Source: Phycisphaerales bacterium (lineage in GTDB: Bacteria > Planctomycetota > Phycisphaerae > Phycisphaerales > UBA1924). From it: a stretch of 64,000 bases of DNA. Of this stretch, positions 54,898-62,351 are shown piece after piece. How positions within the stretch are numbered: the first letter of the stretch is position 1; every line of letters starts with the position of its first letter. A program made the translations under genes and the position numbers. Under the pieces are notes generated by a model, which worked only from the letters and a program-made list of their open reading frames with translations, made no database searches and was not told the origin of the DNA. The stretch covers positions 1,496,001-1,560,000 of the forward strand of contig JAVJNT010000002.1 in NCBI GenBank assembly GCA_040217175.1, in the 5' to 3' direction.

Positions 54898-55833
54898 ATG
54901 CGACCCATCCGCCCGATCCTGCTCCTGCTCGCCTCGCTCGCGATGGTCGCCTGCTCGGCCCAGCCGAAGCAGCCGGCCTCGGACCCGGTCGCCGAGCCGA
55001 CGCAGCCCTTCTTCGCCGATCCTCCGAAGTGGCGTGCGATCTTTCAGGGCATCGAGTTCGCCGAACTCGCCAACGACAAGCCCCGTCCGCTCGTCGTCTC
55101 GGCCCTCAAGATCGATGCCGCCGCCGAGGGGCTCGAGCTGTTCACCACGCCCGGCAACGGCGGAGCACCGCTCGAGACCAACGGCCAGACCACGCGGGCG
55201 TTCCTCGAAGAGCGCGGGCTCGACGTGGCGATCAACACCCACTTCTTCGGCCCGTGCTGCAACATCATCCCGGGCGAGCCCAAGGACCTGACCGGCCTGT
55301 CGATCGCCCAGGGCGAGTTGGTCAGCCCGGCATCGACCGAGAGACAGCGAGACATCATCATCTTCGAAGCGGGCGTGCACCAGGACGGCGGCATCGACGC
55401 CGTCATGCTTACATCGACCCAGCTCGACCAACTCGAAGGCTTCACGCCGACGCATGCGATCGCGGGCCGAACGATCCTCGATGGCGGTCGAGTGGTGGAA
55501 GGCGGCGACGACTTTGCGACGATCCGCCACCCGCGCACGCTCGTCGGCTTGAGCAAGGACTACGGGACGCTCTATCTCGCCACCATCGACGGCCGCCAGC
55601 CCGGCTACAGCACCGGCGCGTCGCTGGCCGAGGCAGCCGCCATCATGTTCCACCTCGGCGCCACGATGGCCCTCAACGTCGACGGCGGCGGCTCGACCAC
55701 CATGATCATCCGCGACGCCGACGGGGCGAGCCAACTCGCCAACAGCCCGAGCGCTGGCTTCGAGCGCGTCGTGGGCTCGAATCTCGGGCTGCGGGCACTG
55801 CCGCTGCAACCCGAGGGCGGCGACCCACGGTAA
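54898..55833 (+). CDS. Phosphodiester glycosidase (NAGPA-like) lipoprotein
   Basis: The 311-residue protein has a lipoprotein signal with lipobox LAMVAC. The mature domain matches the NAGPA family (uncovering-enzyme-like phosphodiester alpha-N-acetylglucosaminidase): INTHFFGPCCNIIPGEP, RHPRTLVGLSKDYGTLYLA, IDGRQPGYSTGASLAEAA and NVDGGGSTTMIIRD, which carry the conserved catalytic residues. It probably removes a phosphodiester-linked sugar or trims wall polymer in the periplasm. CGGAGG precedes the ATG, and a TACATT at 54872-54877 may be the -10. Confidence 0.88.
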   Translation: MRPIRPILLLLASLAMVACSAQPKQPASDPVAEPTQPFFADPPKWRAIFQGIEFAELANDKPRPLVVSALKIDAAAEGLELFTTPGNGGAPLETNGQTTRAFLEERGLDVAINTHFFGPCCNIIPGEPKDLTGLSIAQGELVSPASTERQRDIIIFEAGVHQDGGIDAVMLTSTQLDQLEGFTPTHAIAGRTILDGGRVVEGGDDFATIRHPRTLVGLSKDYGTLYLATIDGRQPGYSTGASLAEAAAIMFHLGATMALNVDGGGSTTMIIRDADGASQLANSPSAGFERVVGSNLGLRALPLQPEGGDPR

Positions 55834-55864
55834 CACGTGCGGTCCAATCCAAGGAGGCTTTCGC

Positions 55865-57376
55865 ATGCCGCGACTCGGCCACGTCCTCACGATCGTCCTG
55901 CTCGCTGCCGCGGCCTGCCTCGCCCGGCAAGACCAGCCGGCCGACCAGCAGGCTCGCATGCGTTCGATGGTCGACCTGCGCAACCTCGCCATGGCGGTCA
56001 CGACGTACAGCTTCGACCAGAGCACCATGCCGGGCGACGTCAAGGCGCTCTTCGATCTCGGGGTGCTCGCCGAGAGGCACGGCCAGCCGAGCGAAGATGG
56101 CGCCTCGCTCGTCTCCGAGGGCGGCGCGCACGAGTACATCGGGCTCGCCGGCGTCTCGCCCAGCGAGGTGCCCGACTGGGGCGACATCGCGATCGCGCAT
56201 CGGTCGTTCGATCAGGCCTTTGCGGTCGAGCCCACGCCCGACAACCCGGACGGCGCGCTCGTTCCGGTGGCGTTTCTCGACAGCCACGTCGAGATGGTCT
56301 CGCTGGCCGAGGCCCGCTGGCTGGTCGAAGAGTCTCGCAAGACGCTCGCGGCCGTACGCGACGGTGCGCCGCTGCCGATGTACCGCCAGGTCGAGCGTGA
56401 CGCCGCGCGCCTGGCCCAGGCCATGCAGTCGTACGCCGCCCGGCACGACGGGCTCGCGCCACCCGACTGGGCGTCGACGATGGCGTACCTCGAGCGGCTT
56501 GCCGACGAGCAGGACGACGCCGACCTCTTGAAGATCTACCTCTCGCCCCGGGCGCGAGAGACCACGTTCATCCCCGAGTTCGAGAGCGACGAGGAACGCA
56601 GCGAGTGGATCAACGCCAACAGCACGTGGACGAGCGACGCCCACGGGGCCAATCTGTGGCGCGTCCCGAATCCGGCGTTCACCGTGCTGCTCTCGGCCAC
56701 GTCCGATGCCTGGGTGCGCACGCCCGACCGCCGGCTGCGCGAGCACGTACGCCGGCTGGCCTTCGCGATGGTCGACACGCGGGCGGACCTGGTCGATCGC
56801 GAAGTCCTCGAAGCCCGCCGGCGGGACTCGCGCGCGCTGTACGACGCCATCCGCGATGGCACGCCGCTGCCGCCCCTCGACGACGCGATGCACGACCTGC
56901 GGGCCCTGAGCATCGCCATTGCCAGCTATGCCAAGGCCAACGACGGCTACCTGCCCGGCGAGCTCGGCGAGCTCGTGCCGCACCTGCGAGGCCTCTGGGG
57001 CGTCTACGAGCGAGAGCCGTCCCGGGTGTTCCTCGTCCGCGCCGACGAATCACCCGCGCTCGTGGCGTCCGAGCCCGACGCCGAGTGGGTGCGAACGCAC
57101 GGCTCGTACGTCTACCTGGGAGATCCGACCGTCCGCCTCCGAGACCTTCGGGGTTCGGAGGCCGGCATCCTGATCCACGCCCCGCTCGACCGACCCTTCC
57201 TGATCGAGAGTTCGATCGAGAACGATAAACGAGTACCGTTTGCCGGCCCACTCCTTGGCGTGCCGACCGGTCAGGACGGCGCGTCCGCACTTCCTCTGTA
57301 CCTCTTCCCGGCGGAGTTCCTCGAGCAACAAGCCGCGGCCTCTCGCCAGGCCATCGAGGCCCTATCCGAGCGATAG
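55865..57376 (+). CDS. Exported protein with three pseudopilin-like repeat units
   Basis: The 503-residue protein has a signal peptide (residues 1-20) and no transmembrane anchor. A motif resembling the region just after the N-terminal helix of type II pseudopilins occurs three times: VDLRNLAMAVTTYSFDQSTM (~37), RDAARLAQAMQSYAARHDGL (~178) and HDLRALSIAIASYAKANDGY (~348). The first unit ends with VPVAFLDSHVEMVSLAEARW, like the FADGHVE box of planctomycete H-X9-DG pilins. The methylation-site helix itself is absent. The role is unknown. AAGGAGG precedes the ATG, 31 bp after the NAGPA gene, so the two are probably cotranscribed. Confidence 0.65.
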   Translation: MPRLGHVLTIVLLAAAACLARQDQPADQQARMRSMVDLRNLAMAVTTYSFDQSTMPGDVKALFDLGVLAERHGQPSEDGASLVSEGGAHEYIGLAGVSPSEVPDWGDIAIAHRSFDQAFAVEPTPDNPDGALVPVAFLDSHVEMVSLAEARWLVEESRKTLAAVRDGAPLPMYRQVERDAARLAQAMQSYAARHDGLAPPDWASTMAYLERLADEQDDADLLKIYLSPRARETTFIPEFESDEERSEWINANSTWTSDAHGANLWRVPNPAFTVLLSATSDAWVRTPDRRLREHVRRLAFAMVDTRADLVDREVLEARRRDSRALYDAIRDGTPLPPLDDAMHDLRALSIAIASYAKANDGYLPGELGELVPHLRGLWGVYEREPSRVFLVRADESPALVASEPDAEWVRTHGSYVYLGDPTVRLRDLRGSEAGILIHAPLDRPFLIESSIENDKRVPFAGPLLGVPTGQDGASALPLYLFPAEFLEQQAAASRQAIEALSER

Positions 57377-57507
57377 CGTCGCGCTTACCGGGCCTCGGGC
57401 GTCGCGCTTGGGCGAAACACGCCGGGCTCGGCGGCGTATACGTCCCCATTCCGCGCTGCGGCCTGCCCGGCTTCGGTGCTTCTGACACAGGACTGGGGAG
57501 GTCCACC

Positions 57508-58638
57508 ATGCCACGCCGTACCGTTCTCGCGGGCATCGCCTGCGCTGCTGCCATTTCAGCCGTTGCTCCGGCTCACGCCCAGGAGTTGCACCCGTTCGCC
57601 GATTACTTTCGGCAGGACCACACCCGCTGCCTGACGCCCGACCCGCGTCTGCTGCCGGGCATCGATAACCCGAGCGATTGCTCGCTCTCGCGCACGAACC
57701 CCGACGCCGCGTACGACCCGAGCACGGGCGTCTACCGCATCCCCGTGGTCGTGCACGTCATCCAGCGGACCGACGGCACCGGCGCGTTGAGCGACGCCCG
57801 CGTCACTTCGCAGATCGATATCCTCAACGAAGACTTCCGCGCCCTCGCCGGCACGCTCGGAGCCCCCGGCACCGACGTCGGCATCGAGTTCTACCTGGCG
57901 ACCGAAGACCCCGACGGCAACCCGACCACTGGCATCACGCGCACCACCAATAACACGTGGTTCAACGACCGCGGCCGGTACTGGGACACGCTCGCCTGGG
58001 ACACCAACCGCTACATGAACGTGTACACCAACAACGCCTCGGGCGCGCTCGGCTACGTGCCCAACCTGCCCCAGGGCGGCATCGTCGGCCTTCCCGAGGA
58101 CCGCGTCGTCGTACTGCACTCGGCCTTCGGTCGTGGCGCTCCGCTGGTGCCCTTCAACCTGGGCCGCACCCTGACGCACGAGGTCGGCCACTACCTGGGC
58201 CTCTACCACACGTTCGACGGCAGCTGCGGCTCGACGAGCTCCTGCGACCGGACGGGCGACCTCATCTGCGATACCAACGGCCAGAGCAGCCCGACGTTTG
58301 GCTGTCCGAGCTCGCGCAGCAGCTGCGGCCTGCCCTCGCCCTTTGACAACTACATGGACTACTCCGACGACCGCTGCATGAACAAGTTCACGCCCATCCA
58401 GGCCCGGCGCATGCGTTGCACGCTCGAGAACTACCGCCCCGACGTGTACGAGGCCGCATCCATGGGCTGCTCGCCCGCCGACCTGGCCGAGCCCTTCGGC
58501 GAGCTCGACGTCTTCGACTTCCTCACGTTCCAGAACCTGTTCGGCACCGGCGACCTGGCCGCCGACTTCGACGGCGATGGCGAGCTGACCATCTTCGACT
58601 TCCTCGAGTTCCAGTCCCAGTTCGCCGGCGGCTGCTGA
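57508..58638 (+). CDS. Secreted M43 metalloprotease (pappalysin family) with GC-type dockerin
   Basis: The 376-residue protein has a signal peptide ending APAHAQE. The M43 domain (residues ~70-315) has YRIPVVVHVIQRTDGTG, the zinc-binding HEVGHYLGLYHTF, and the Met-turn NYMDYSDDRCMN. Cysteines in the C-terminal lobe are typical of the family. The tail has FGELDVFDFLTFQNLFGTGD and ADFDGDGELTIFDFLEF, ending GGC, a two-unit dockerin-like module whose first loop has lost its calcium Asp pattern. GGGGAGG precedes the ATG. Confidence 0.92.
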   Translation: MPRRTVLAGIACAAAISAVAPAHAQELHPFADYFRQDHTRCLTPDPRLLPGIDNPSDCSLSRTNPDAAYDPSTGVYRIPVVVHVIQRTDGTGALSDARVTSQIDILNEDFRALAGTLGAPGTDVGIEFYLATEDPDGNPTTGITRTTNNTWFNDRGRYWDTLAWDTNRYMNVYTNNASGALGYVPNLPQGGIVGLPEDRVVVLHSAFGRGAPLVPFNLGRTLTHEVGHYLGLYHTFDGSCGSTSSCDRTGDLICDTNGQSSPTFGCPSSRSSCGLPSPFDNYMDYSDDRCMNKFTPIQARRMRCTLENYRPDVYEAASMGCSPADLAEPFGELDVFDFLTFQNLFGTGDLAADFDGDGELTIFDFLEFQSQFAGGC

Positions 58639-58651
58639 GACGCTCGAACAC

Positions 58652-59290
58652 TCAAGGCGTGCTTCGCCCTCTGGCCGGTTCGACCTCCTCGGGTCGGACC
58701 GGCCTCGTTGCTTCGATGGCCTGGTCCAGGCGGGCGGCGATGATCGACGCCAGCGGCGCGTCGAGCGTTGCGGTCAGCCCCAGATCGATGCTCGCGGTGC
58801 CCAATGGATCGACGATGCCCGGCGTCGAGCGCGTCAGCCGAAGCGTGCCGCCGGTGAGGACGCCACCCAGGGCACTGGCCCCGGGCCTGGCGTTTGGCCG
58901 TAGAAGGCCCGATCCCCCATACACCGCGAGCGCGCCGTCGTTGATGATGAGGTGCTGGATGACCGTGTTGCCCGCGGCGCTCGAGAGCGAGGTCTTGCCC
59001 GCCACCGGCACGGCGAACATCCGCACCCGCGTGATCTGCCCGCGCACGCCCTCGAAGCCGCGGGCGGGGTCCAGGTCGTCGATCGCCAGGTCCGTCGCGA
59101 GGATCTCCGCGTCGGTATCACCCGAACTGCGATACGCCACGATCGTGGGCCGATGCGTGAGGGTCGCCGCCTCGCCCTCGTTGCGGATGCTCTCGATCCG
59201 CACGCGATCGGGCCCGACACCGCACGCAGCGAGCAGGCCGCAGGCCAAGATGCAGAGCAGGCAGGTGATGCGGGGTGTGTTCGGTCCCAT
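58652..59290 (-). CDS. Predicted lipoprotein of unknown function
   Basis: The 212-residue protein has a lipoprotein signal (LLCILACGLLAAC, Cys23). The mature part is a beta-rich domain (RVRIESIRNEGEAATLTHRP, GQITRVRMFAVPVAGKTSL) and then a helix near residues 185-200 (ASIIAARLDQAIEA). I recognise no family. The ATG at 59290 has AAGGAA upstream. It is divergent from the next gene and convergent with the M43 protease, 13 bp from its stop. Confidence 0.7.
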   Translation of the reverse strand: MGPNTPRITCLLCILACGLLAACGVGPDRVRIESIRNEGEAATLTHRPTIVAYRSSGDTDAEILATDLAIDDLDPARGFEGVRGQITRVRMFAVPVAGKTSLSSAAGNTVIQHLIINDGALAVYGGSGLLRPNARPGASALGGVLTGGTLRLTRSTPGIVDPLGTASIDLGLTATLDAPLASIIAARLDQAIEATRPVRPEEVEPARGRSTP

Positions 59291-59365
59291 GGGCTGCGTT
59301 CCTTGCGGCCGAACCGCGCATCTGACGGTGGGCGGGAAGATCGAACGGGAAGGAAAACCCGCGCT

Positions 59366-59410
59366 CGAGCGTTGCGTACTCCAACCGGCCGGAATGCAGC
59401 CGAACGCTCG
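59366..59410. promoter_or_regulatory. Inverted repeat in the divergent promoter region
   Basis: CGAGCGTT (59366-59373) and AACGCTCG (59403-59410) are perfect inverted arms 29 bases apart. They lie between a lipoprotein gene and the exported-protein gene at 59463, just upstream of a TATAGC at 59420-59425. They may be a regulator binding site or chance. Confidence 0.3.
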
Positions 59411-59462
59411 GTCGGGTGGTATAGCCCTCTGGCCCGAAGCAGACACCCAAGGAAGGCACACG

Positions 59463-60449
59463 ATGCGCGCCCTGATCACCACCGTCACCCTGCTCGCCCT
59501 GAGCGGCTCGGCCCTTGCCCAGCAGGGCGTCCGCGCCCAGAGCCCCCGCCGGGATGCCGGCCAGCACGCCCTGCGCATGATCGCCGAATCGCAGGCCAAC
59601 CGCAACATCGGGCAGCCGTCGCCCTTCGTCGGGCCTTCGAACGTGGCCCCGCGGTACGGGCACTCGTACGGCCACTCGATCTTCCAAGGACACGGTGGAT
59701 TCCACGGCCAAATCCACCGCCGGTCCCACGACATCATCCACGTCGGCCGCTCGCCGTTCATCGTCTACAACGGCGGCTACTACCGCTACCGCGGCTACGA
59801 CCCGTTCTACGAGCCGACCCGCCGCCAGGTCGTGCAGAGCCCCACGGTGATCATCATCGACCGCACCGGCGTGCAAACGAACGAGGTCGATCCGGCCGAG
59901 CCCATCGAGATCACCGACGCCGACCGCGTGAGCCCGCGCGAACTCGGCCGTGCGGCGCTGGTCGCGGGCAATTCCGAGCAAGCGGTTCGCTTCCTGACCG
60001 AGCACGTGCTGGTAAACGAGGGCGACCGCCGGGCCGAGAGACTGCTCGGCGTCGCGCTGGTGCTCGACGGCCAGACGGAGCTGGGCATCGCCGTCATCGG
60101 GCGCGCGTACCGGGGCGATCCGGAGTTGGCGTTCGAGCCGCTCGGTCGAGACACCATCGACTCGCTCGCCGCTTGGCGCCGCGTCCAGCGAGACGTGCAG
60201 CGCTACGCCAGCGTGCAGCGCACCGCGTCAGCCTGGCTCGCGGCCATCGCCGTCACCCAGGCCGAACTGCCCAACCGCACGCACGAAGAACGCCTCGAGC
60301 AAGCCCGTCGCGCGGGGCTCGGTGTCGACGTCGTCGACGCGTTCCAGCGATACCTCGAGGGCGGCGAGCCGATCACGAAGCCCGAGCCCGTCCAGCCTGC
60401 CGAGGAAGCGGTAGACGCCGAAGAGGCCGAGCCCGAGGGCGGGCCGTAA
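59463..60449 (+). CDS. Exported protein with His/Tyr-rich segment and TPR-like helices
   Basis: The 328-residue protein has a clear signal peptide (ALSGSALAQQ). Residues ~65-110 are rich in His, Gly, Tyr and Arg (GHSYGHSIFQGHGGFHG, YNGGYYRYRGYDPFY). The second half is helical, with repeat-like segments (GRAALVAGNSEQAVRFLTEH, DRRAERLLGVALVLDGQTEL) resembling TPR units. The C-terminus is acidic. I cannot name a family; the His-rich part could bind metal or polysaccharide. AAGGAAGG precedes the ATG. It faces carA three bases away. Confidence 0.7.
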   Translation: MRALITTVTLLALSGSALAQQGVRAQSPRRDAGQHALRMIAESQANRNIGQPSPFVGPSNVAPRYGHSYGHSIFQGHGGFHGQIHRRSHDIIHVGRSPFIVYNGGYYRYRGYDPFYEPTRRQVVQSPTVIIIDRTGVQTNEVDPAEPIEITDADRVSPRELGRAALVAGNSEQAVRFLTEHVLVNEGDRRAERLLGVALVLDGQTELGIAVIGRAYRGDPELAFEPLGRDTIDSLAAWRRVQRDVQRYASVQRTASAWLAAIAVTQAELPNRTHEERLEQARRAGLGVDVVDAFQRYLEGGEPITKPEPVQPAEEAVDAEEAEPEGGP

Positions 60450-60452
60450 GCC

Positions 60453-61652
60453 CTACTTCTGCGAGGCCATCGCCTCGACGAACGCATCGAACAGGTAGTC
60501 GCTCTCGTGCGGCCCGGGGCTCGCCTCGGGGTGGTGCTGCACGGCGAACACGGGACGGCCCTTGAGCCGGAAGCCGGCGACGGTCTGGTCGTTCAGGTGC
60601 GTGTGCGTCACCTCGCCGCCGACCGCCGCGAGCGACTGGGCATCGACCGCAAAGCCGTGGTTCTGGCTGGTGATCTCCACGTGCCCGGTCGTCGCGTGGA
60701 GTACCGGCTGGTTCGCGCCGCGGTGCCCGAACTTGAGCTTGTAGGTCTTGGCGCCGACGGCGAGCGCGAGAAGCTGATTGCCCAGGCAGATGCCAAAGGT
60801 CGGCAGCGTCGCCCGCTCCTCGAGCACGTCCCGCAGCGCCGCGATCGTTGCCTCGACCGCCGCGGGGTCGCCCGGCCCGTTGCTGATGAAGAGCCCGTCG
60901 GCCTTCTCCTGCTCCAAGATCTCCAGGAGCGCCTCGGCCGGCGTATCGAACGGCACCGCGACCACCTCGCAGCCGCGGCTGAGGAGCTGGTCGTAGATCG
61001 CACGCTTCGCGCCGCAGTCGAGCGCGACGACCTTGTAGGTCTTGCCACCCTGCTTCGCGGGCTTCAGCCGCCAGAGCCGGTGCCCCGGCTCGACACGCAC
61101 CGTCGATCGCGGGCTGACGTCGGCGGCCAGGTTCTGCCCGGCCATCGAGCCCACGCCCCGCGCCATCCTGACGAGTTCTGCGTCGCCGATCGAATCATCG
61201 GCCGTCATCGCGGCGCCCATGGCCCCGCCTGCGCGGATGCGGCGCGTCAGCGCCCGCGTGTCGATGCCCGTGATGCCCAGGATGCCGTGACGCTCGAGGA
61301 AGTCGCCCAGCGTCATGGTCGAGCGGTAGTTGCTGTGTCGCTTCGCGAGTTCCCGCACGACGAGCCCGGCCGCCTGGATGCGCGGGCTCTCCATGTCGAC
61401 GTCGTTCGCGCCGGTGTTGCCGATCAGCGGAAAGGTCTGGACCAGGATCTGTCCGCGATAGCTCGGATCGGTCAGCGACTCCTGGTAGCCCGCCATGGCG
61501 GTGTTGAAGACGATCTCGCCGGTGGTGACGCGATCACCGGTGTCGCCGAAGCCCGCGCCCGAGAAGACGGATCCGTCGGCGAGCGCCAGGCGTGCCCTGG
61601 GCTTCGGTCGCAAGGCGTTCGAGACACCGGACGAGGTCTGCGTGCTTGACAT
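60453..61652 (-). CDS. carA: Carbamoyl-phosphate synthase small subunit
   Basis: CarA releases ammonia from glutamine for carbamoyl phosphate, the substrate of ArgF and of pyrimidine synthesis. The 399-residue protein has the N-terminal CPSase domain (VFNTAMAGYQESLTDPSY) and a class I glutamine amidotransferase domain with FISNGPGDP, the Cys nucleophile in FGICLGNQLLALA and catalytic His and Glu in VQHHPEASPGP. At the position after the nucleophile loop it has Asn where most homologues have His (GHQ). A TATCAT at 61717-61712 may be its -10. carB is not adjacent. Confidence 0.96.
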   Translation of the reverse strand: MSSTQTSSGVSNALRPKPRARLALADGSVFSGAGFGDTGDRVTTGEIVFNTAMAGYQESLTDPSYRGQILVQTFPLIGNTGANDVDMESPRIQAAGLVVRELAKRHSNYRSTMTLGDFLERHGILGITGIDTRALTRRIRAGGAMGAAMTADDSIGDAELVRMARGVGSMAGQNLAADVSPRSTVRVEPGHRLWRLKPAKQGGKTYKVVALDCGAKRAIYDQLLSRGCEVVAVPFDTPAEALLEILEQEKADGLFISNGPGDPAAVEATIAALRDVLEERATLPTFGICLGNQLLALAVGAKTYKLKFGHRGANQPVLHATTGHVEITSQNHGFAVDAQSLAAVGGEVTHTHLNDQTVAGFRLKGRPVFAVQHHPEASPGPHESDYLFDAFVEAMASQK

Positions 61653-61738
61653 GATCGGGCGGGCACTCCTCGATGGACGGCCAAGACGGCGGGATGAGCG
61701 ACGGACACGCGATGATAGGGTCGCCGGGCTGCCGCCTA

Positions 61739-61744
61739 TAGACT
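61739..61744 (+). promoter_or_regulatory. TAGACT -10 box five bases before the MgtC ATG
   Basis: TAGACT is followed by CCCTC and the ATG at 61750; an overlapping TATAGA also fits. No ribosome binding site is seen. It is divergent from the carA promoter region. Confidence 0.35.
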
Positions 61745-61749
61745 CCCTC

Positions 61750-62256
61750 ATGCTCGAGACCATCTTCGGACCACCCATGCAGTCGCCCGAAGCCTGGTAC
61801 CAGGGCCCGGCGCGGCTCGTGCTGGCGATGCTCTTTGGGGCCGTCGCCGGCTTCGAGCGTGAAGCGCGCGGGCACTTCGCGGGCCTTCGCACCCATGCGA
61901 TGGTCTCGCTGGGCGCCGCCGGCTTCGCGCTCATCTCGACCGAGCTCTTCGAGTACTTGCTGCAGACCGCAGAGTCGACCGCCGGCCACGCCACGCGCAT
62001 CGTGTCGGCCATCGTCGGCGGCGTCGGCTTCCTCGGAGCCGGGGCGATCATCCAGTCTGGCGGCAAGGTGCACGGCCTGACCACCGCCGCGGGGCTGTGG
62101 GCGATCGCCGCCGCCGGAGCGGCGGCGGGCCTGGCTCTCGTGCCGATCGCCATGACGATCGCGCTGCTGTGCCTGCTCGTCTTGCTCGCCCAGGCGGTCG
62201 ACAAGGCCGTCCAGGGCGTTGCCGACGAGGACGCGGACGATCCCAAAGACGAGTGA
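61750..62256 (+). CDS. MgtC/SapB-family membrane protein
   Basis: The 168-residue protein has four to five helices and the MgtC signature: FGAVAGFEREARGHFAGLRTHAMVS (the family's conserved Glu-Arg and G.RTH positions) and VGGVGFLGAGAIIQSGGKVHGLTTAAGLW. MgtC proteins influence magnesium homeostasis and the membrane ATP synthase. The tail is acidic. The ATG at 61750 or a second one at 61777 could be used; the first is preceded by a -10-like box. Confidence 0.9.
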   Translation: MLETIFGPPMQSPEAWYQGPARLVLAMLFGAVAGFEREARGHFAGLRTHAMVSLGAAGFALISTELFEYLLQTAESTAGHATRIVSAIVGGVGFLGAGAIIQSGGKVHGLTTAAGLWAIAAAGAAAGLALVPIAMTIALLCLLVLLAQAVDKAVQGVADEDADDPKDE

Positions 62257-62351
62257 TTCGCCGTCGCGAGACGAAATCGGCGTCACGTTTCGACGCTCCA
62301 GTGGTACATTGGAGATGGCGGGCGACCAACGGCTCGCAGGGGAGGCACGCC

